64,000 nt of DNA, from contig NZ_MJIL01000095.1 of NCBI RefSeq assembly GCF_001939735.1, positions 141,635-205,634 of the forward strand, in the 5' to 3' direction. The position numbers and the translations under genes are program-made. Within the stretch, counting starts at the first letter, position 1. Each line of letters begins with the position of its first letter. Positions 59,777-64,000 of this stretch are shown one piece after another. The DNA is from Photobacterium proteolyticum. Lineage in GTDB: Bacteria > Pseudomonadota > Gammaproteobacteria > Enterobacterales > Vibrionaceae. Under the pieces are notes generated by a model. That model was not told where the DNA came from. It worked only from the letters and a program-made list of their open reading frames with translations, and did not search any database.

Positions 59777-61100
59777 ACCTTTCTCCCTCAACCTGATAGG
59801 CTGCGGTGAGCTTTTGACTCCCCAGTGAACCGTCAACGGTTAAATTTGATATACCATCGACAACATCTAGCGCGCTATGTACTCCGTCTTCATGAAAGCC
59901 GTTATACCAATAGGCTCCGCAGTACCATGTGTTGTTAACACCGTTAATATCGCTTCTTGCATGCTGCGCCATCATGCTCGACGTGGAAAACACAGGATGA
60001 GCGTAGGTAAACCGTCGGAGTATTTTTTCCGGCGCTATCCGCTCTGTCTGGTTTAGAGTGACGCAAAACGTCTCGGGAGATGAAATATTCTGTAAAATAT
60101 TCATGTTGTAGGTCAGACTGGCTAACTTATTGTCTCTAAGTTGCCCATTTTCGGCGCTGGGACCAAGGTGATAATTCCAGGCAGCCCATGCAGTCCGAGA
60201 TTGAGGGAGCATATTGATGTCGGTATGGAGCACAACTTCGTTATCCTGATACTCCATGGCACCCAGTACCCGCTGCTCTTCAGCCGTGGCATCCCCTAAC
60301 ATCGATAACGCCTGATCACTATGACTGGCAAATATCACCTGATCGTAAACTTCACGACTAAGTTCGGTTTCAACGATGACTTTCCCTTGCTGACGAATTA
60401 CTTTTCTAACTGGCTGGCTCAACAATATTTTATCCCTGAAAGGGACAATGAGTTTCTTGATATATTCTCGCGACCCTCCAGGGATAACATACCACTGCGG
60501 GCGATTTGTCACTTCAAGAAGTCCGTGATTTCGGAAGAACCGAATAAAGAACGATAACGGAAACGCACGCATGTCTGATAAGGTCGATGACCAGATAGCC
60601 GCGCCCATGGGCAAGATATAATTCTCGGCAAAATACTGACTGAATTTGTGGAGCTGTAAAAACTCTCCCAAAGTACGGCTTTGCTCGTCAGCCAAATCTA
60701 CCGACATTGCCAACTTGTTAAACCGGAGAATTTCATAGATAAAGTATAAAAACCTCGGGTTAACCATATTACGCTTCTGAGCAAACATGGATGCTAAGCT
60801 ATGACCGTTATATTCCAGCCCGTTGCTATCGTTGTGGATACTGAAGCTCATTTCTGTCGGATCGCCGCTAATACCAATTTCCGACAACAAACGTTCAAAT
60901 CTCGGATAAGTACGATTATTAAAAACAATAAAACCAGTATCAATCGCGTAGTCTCCGCTGGCCACTGAAACATCGACCGTTGCAGTATGGCCCCCAATAT
61001 AATCATTGGCTTCATAGACGGTAATATCGTACTGACGATGCAGATGACACGCACATGTTAACCCTGATATTCCAGTACCGATAATGGCTATTTTCATCAT
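59769..61100 (-). CDS. FAD-dependent amine oxidase/desaturase-like protein
   Basis: The 443-residue flavoprotein has an N-terminal Rossmann FAD-binding motif (KIAIIGTGISGLTCACHLHR, then YEANDYIGGHTATVDV) of the NAD(P)/FAD amine-oxidase type. The C-terminal region has WYCGAYWYNGFHEDGVHSAL with FAD contacts. It is co-operonic with cfa and DUF1365 and probably takes part in oxidising or desaturating acyl chains. It overlaps both neighbours (ATGA type). Confidence 0.9.
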   Translation of the reverse strand: MMKIAIIGTGISGLTCACHLHRQYDITVYEANDYIGGHTATVDVSVASGDYAIDTGFIVFNNRTYPRFERLLSEIGISGDPTEMSFSIHNDSNGLEYNGHSLASMFAQKRNMVNPRFLYFIYEILRFNKLAMSVDLADEQSRTLGEFLQLHKFSQYFAENYILPMGAAIWSSTLSDMRAFPLSFFIRFFRNHGLLEVTNRPQWYVIPGGSREYIKKLIVPFRDKILLSQPVRKVIRQQGKVIVETELSREVYDQVIFASHSDQALSMLGDATAEEQRVLGAMEYQDNEVVLHTDINMLPQSRTAWAAWNYHLGPSAENGQLRDNKLASLTYNMNILQNISSPETFCVTLNQTERIAPEKILRRFTYAHPVFSTSSMMAQHARSDINGVNNTWYCGAYWYNGFHEDGVHSALDVVDGISNLTVDGSLGSQKLTAAYQVEGERYE

Positions 61101-61828
61101 TGTTTTCCTGTCATTCGTTTAACCACAGCCAACTGAACCCGAGTCGGCAATAGCGCAAGCATTTTAAGAAACAAGCTAAATTTAAGTGGAAAATGGACCT
61201 CTGTTTTTCCGGCGGCAATACCTTTTCGAATCGCAGCCGACGCATATTGCGTTGTCACCAGCATCGGCATAGCGAAGTCATTTTTATCGGTTAACGGTGT
61301 TTTGACAAAACCGGGGCTGACCAATGTAACCTTGACGCCTTTATTCGCAAGATCAATTGCAAGCGTATTTGCGATATAGGCAACAGCCGCTTTCGATGCG
61401 CCATATGCCTCGGCCCGAGGCAACGGAATATAAGATGCCGTTGATCCAACAATCACCAGTTGGGTTTCGGCATCAAAGCAATGCTGCAAAGCTTGAATGC
61501 AGTTAAGCAGTCCGTAGACATTGACATCAAATACACGCCTGAATAGTTCGACGTCAATTTGTCCGTGTTCGATATATTCACACGTACCAGCATTTAAAAT
61601 GATCAGTTTCGGAACCTGCGGCAATGACGTCATAGCTAGGGTGACTTCATCCATATCGGTAACATTAAACTGAACAGGTTGAATATTTGCACTGTGCCGA
61701 CAGAGTGAATCTAACCGCTGTTGCGATTGGCCGCAGGCATATACCTGCCAACCTTCTCCCGCGTAATCTAATGCAAGCTGTTCGCCAATACCCGAACTTG
61801 CCCCTGTTATTAATACTTGTTCCATCAT
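61097..61828 (-). CDS. Short-chain dehydrogenase/reductase
   Basis: ATG 61828 overlaps the upstream TGA; length about 243 residues. Rossmann motif LITGASSGIGEQLALDYAGE, LILNAGTCEY (NAG), catalytic Ser in IVGSTASYIPLPRAEAYGAS with Tyr/Lys in AYGASKAAVAY. NADP-dependent by family likelihood; the substrate is unknown. Part of the phr-to-cfa operon. Confidence 0.9.
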   Translation of the reverse strand: MMEQVLITGASSGIGEQLALDYAGEGWQVYACGQSQQRLDSLCRHSANIQPVQFNVTDMDEVTLAMTSLPQVPKLIILNAGTCEYIEHGQIDVELFRRVFDVNVYGLLNCIQALQHCFDAETQLVIVGSTASYIPLPRAEAYGASKAAVAYIANTLAIDLANKGVKVTLVSPGFVKTPLTDKNDFAMPMLVTTQYASAAIRKGIAAGKTEVHFPLKFSLFLKMLALLPTRVQLAVVKRMTGKQ

Positions 61829-62259
61829 CACATACTCACTTTTATCCGACGGATAACAGAGCCTAAAATCGGCACGCCTTCGTAGAGCATTTCCCCCATG
61901 TCGAAATAGTCCCGGTGATATATAACGCGGTTGTCTTTATATTCAAGCCTTGAGCACCCTCTGACTGAGCGGGGCTTTCCTCCGGCGATACGCGGATGGC
62001 TGAATGTCATTGTCCATTCAATGTAGGCTTTGTTTTGTGATGATAAGGTGTCATGTACTTCGAATTGGCATTCGTTGACGGTCCGAAAGAGCCGGGTGAA
62101 ATAGTCATGTAAATTTGGCCAACCAACCATCTTGTGGGCAGGGTCTTCGAAAATCACATCAGAATGATAGAGTTCTTCAAGCTCAGTTAAATTATGCTTG
62201 GTAAGTTGGTTATATGTTTCGACAAATTTAGCTGTCAAAAACCCTGACTGTTCAGCCAT
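61828..62259 (-). CDS. SnoaL-like (NTF2-fold) protein
   Basis: The 143-residue protein is cone-fold: FVETYNQLTKHNLTELEELY, then HSDVIFEDPAHKMVGWPNLH, with HRDYFDMGEMLYEGVPILGS toward the end. SnoaL-like proteins are small hydrolase or isomerase folds; this one is typical of the photolyase-SDR-amine-oxidase operon. The function is unknown. Confidence 0.86.
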   Translation of the reverse strand: MAEQSGFLTAKFVETYNQLTKHNLTELEELYHSDVIFEDPAHKMVGWPNLHDYFTRLFRTVNECQFEVHDTLSSQNKAYIEWTMTFSHPRIAGGKPRSVRGCSRLEYKDNRVIYHRDYFDMGEMLYEGVPILGSVIRRIKVSM

Positions 62260-62305
62260 AGTTCACTCCTCAACATAATATATTTAATACCCAGCCCGGT
62301 TCGGT

Positions 62306-63790
62306 TTATTGGGCTTCACCAATTAGAGCTTTGGCCGATTTAAATACTTCAATCGCTCTGAGCCTTGCACTTTTATGATCAATAATCGGCTTCGGATAAT
62401 TCAGGCTCTCCGCCTTGTCCCATAAAAACGGCTGATGAATATATTTATCTGGCACGTCTCGTAATTCATGTATCCAAGTACGGATAAAGCTACCATCTGG
62501 ATCAAACCTCTCCCCCTGAACGGTCGGATTAAACACCCTGAAATAGGGTTGGGCATCGGTGCCAGTCGAGGCTGCCCATTGCCAGCCGCCATTGTTTGAA
62601 GCCAAATCACCATCAATCAGCTGAGACATGAACCATTGTTCGCCAGCTTGCCAGTGAATGAGCAGATCTTTGGTCAAAAAGCTGGCTGTAATCATCCTTA
62701 GCCGATTGTGCATCCAGCCTGTCTGCCTGAGCTGTCTCATCGCAGCATCGACAATCGGATAGCCCGTCCTGCCTTGCTGCCAGGCATTCAGCATAGAGTC
62801 GGACTTCTGCCACACCACGTTGCGGGTCCAACCGAGAAAAGGTTGGTCCCGGCTTAATTTCGGCCAGGCCACAATTAAGTGACGATAGAACTCTCGCCAG
62901 ATAATTTCATTTAACCAACAAAATGCGCCACTTTTCGAATCATCTAAACATTGCGGAAACTCAGCCAGCAATGCTGCCATACATTGACGAGCAGACAGTG
63001 CTCCTATACTCAAATACGGTGACAAGCAACTGGTTCCATCTATGGCGGGAATATCTCTTTGCTGATGATAAAGCGCTGCTTTTTCTTCACAAAACATATG
63101 AAGCCGCTGCTTGATAGCTTCTTCATCGACCGGCCAGTGAACACTGTCTGCAACCGGGTAAGTAAACGACATCATCGGCTCTGGTTGCACATCCAACATA
63201 AAACCATTTGCTTGCTGCTTTTCAGGTTTAGGATGGACAGAAGGCACTTCAAAACGATAAACCTCTAGCCACTCACGCCTGAAGGGAGTGAATACCTTAA
63301 AAGGCTGACCATTTCTTGTCAGTACCTTCCCTGGCGTAATAATGCAGTCATCATCAAACGCGCTGAACCTGATATTGTGTATATCTAACAGCCCTGCGGT
63401 GAGTTCATCACGCTGACGCTCATTCCACTCATATTGCTGATTACAAAAAACATGACTGATATTATGGGACACCGCTAAATCCGCAATTGCCTGCGCCTCT
63501 CTATCAAAGTCGTCGACCTCAACAACAACTAACGGAATACTGAGTTCAGCAAGTTGTTCCCTGAGTACATCAAGGCGGCGCCGAATAAAATCAACTTTCA
63601 TCGGGGCAACATTATGCTCATGCCACTGCATTGGCGTTGAAATAAAGGCTGCAAGTACATTGTTACTACAACGGGTTGCGGCCGCGAGAGCTGTATTATC
63701 GACCACCCTAAGATCTGAGCGAAACCATATTAAACTTGCACCTTCGGGAGTATCTGACGTCTCTTTCTTTTCTAATGATTGATTAACCAT
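62306..63790 (-). CDS. phr: CPD photolyase
   Basis: ATG 63790 follows GGGAG, giving 494 residues. The N-terminal antenna-binding Rossmann domain has LIWFRSDLRVVDNTALAAAT. The FAD-binding helical domain has TSCLSPYLSIGALSARQCMA, WLNEIIWREFYRHLIVAWPK, AWQQGRTGYPIVDAAMRQLR and WMHNRLRMITASFLTKDLLI. The C-terminal part has DGDLASNNGGWQWAASTGTD and PYFRVFNPTVQGERFDPDG. It repairs UV-made cyclobutane dimers with blue light. It follows the MerR-type gene by 31 bases. Confidence 0.95.
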   Translation of the reverse strand: MVNQSLEKKETSDTPEGASLIWFRSDLRVVDNTALAAATRCSNNVLAAFISTPMQWHEHNVAPMKVDFIRRRLDVLREQLAELSIPLVVVEVDDFDREAQAIADLAVSHNISHVFCNQQYEWNERQRDELTAGLLDIHNIRFSAFDDDCIITPGKVLTRNGQPFKVFTPFRREWLEVYRFEVPSVHPKPEKQQANGFMLDVQPEPMMSFTYPVADSVHWPVDEEAIKQRLHMFCEEKAALYHQQRDIPAIDGTSCLSPYLSIGALSARQCMAALLAEFPQCLDDSKSGAFCWLNEIIWREFYRHLIVAWPKLSRDQPFLGWTRNVVWQKSDSMLNAWQQGRTGYPIVDAAMRQLRQTGWMHNRLRMITASFLTKDLLIHWQAGEQWFMSQLIDGDLASNNGGWQWAASTGTDAQPYFRVFNPTVQGERFDPDGSFIRTWIHELRDVPDKYIHQPFLWDKAESLNYPKPIIDHKSARLRAIEVFKSAKALIGEAQ

Positions 63791-63821
63791 ACTACAAACT
63801 CCCATTGATTATTTCGGGCCA

Positions 63822-64000
63822 TTACGGCTGAGCTAACATATCCTGGTGTATCGTCCTGATACTGCCAACGAGTTCAAAATGACACTGCGAATTCACAACC
63901 AGCTTTTTTAATTGTTCCAGGTTACTTACTGATATGCGCCTTTCACCAATCACGACCACTTTACTGACTTTCAATGCTTCTAATGCCGCTCCAAGGGAAG
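63822..64000 (-). CDS. MerR-type regulator, C-terminal fragment (partial)
   Basis: The 59 visible residues continue past the window edge and end DMLAQP. LGAALEALKVSKVVVIGERR, then ISVSNLEQLKKLVVN resemble the C-terminus of the LitR-like, B12-binding-type MerR regulators that sit upstream of phr in light-inducible operons. The HTH is outside the window, so the family is inferred from context and this fragment. Confidence 0.6.
   Translation of the reverse strand, partial: SLGAALEALKVSKVVVIGERRISVSNLEQLKKLVVNSQCHFELVGSIRTIHQDMLAQP

Overview
The window is chromosomal DNA from a marine gammaproteobacterium of the family Vibrionaceae (Vibrio, Photobacterium, Enterovibrio or a close relative). The signs are the vxrABC cell-wall-stress system, pntAB, an FMN-riboswitch-controlled ribB, an extra RpoS-like sigma factor, a photolyase/cfa light-response operon and a dif site of the Vibrio chromosome 1 type. 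Host genes are moderately AT-rich.

1-700: yciH with its terminator, a perfect hairpin, and a near-canonical XerC/XerD (dif) site at 675-702. 692-14890: a GC-rich prophage of the tailless double-jelly-roll (corticovirus PM2-like) type. It has a PM2-P2-like major capsid protein, an FtsK/A32-type packaging ATPase, an HUH rolling-circle replication protein, many tiny membrane proteins, a lysozyme-like protein and a spike candidate. It has no integrase. A second dif-like site at 14874-14901 shares 17 bp with the first, so integration was probably carried out by the host Xer recombinases. An AT-rich OLD-family (ATPase + TOPRIM) gene sits as cargo near the left end.

14900-25500: accessory island. 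It starts with a decayed ISNCY/IS1202-type insertion sequence whose transposase lacks the catalytic Glu. Next is a compact operon of a RavA-like MoxR ATPase, a ViaA-like vWA protein and a HEPN RNase. Nearby on the same strand are an unknown gene and a CARF-sigma54 activator of the RtcR type. This set looks like a sigma54-regulated stress or anti-phage module and is the most interesting host-side feature. The island continues with a scrap of a second, related prophage fused to a frameshifted HTH gene, a small zinc-binding protein, a DUF1778-GNAT toxin-antitoxin pair and a further GNAT enzyme.

26200-64000: mostly ordinary Vibrionaceae genes. They include an RpoS-like sigma factor, lipoproteins, chrA, a LysR regulator, an OmpA-like lipoprotein, an acyltransferase, a cupin regulator, a nadD-like gene divergent from nadE, a small alarmone hydrolase, yoaH, nnrS with an NsrR-like operator, vxrCBA, pntBA, a HlyU-family protein, a BASS transporter, ribB, a CatB-like acetyltransferase, a 5'-nucleotidase, a YeeE/YedE permease, gloA, a YbjD-type OLD protein, and a GAF-GGDEF diguanylate cyclase with a TTG start. 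The window ends in a tightly coupled operon, read leftward: MerR-type regulator (cut by the edge), phr, SnoaL-like protein, SDR, FAD amine oxidase, DUF1365, cfa, DUF2878, chalcone-isomerase-like protein and DUF3833 lipoprotein. No tRNA, rRNA or CRISPR was seen.
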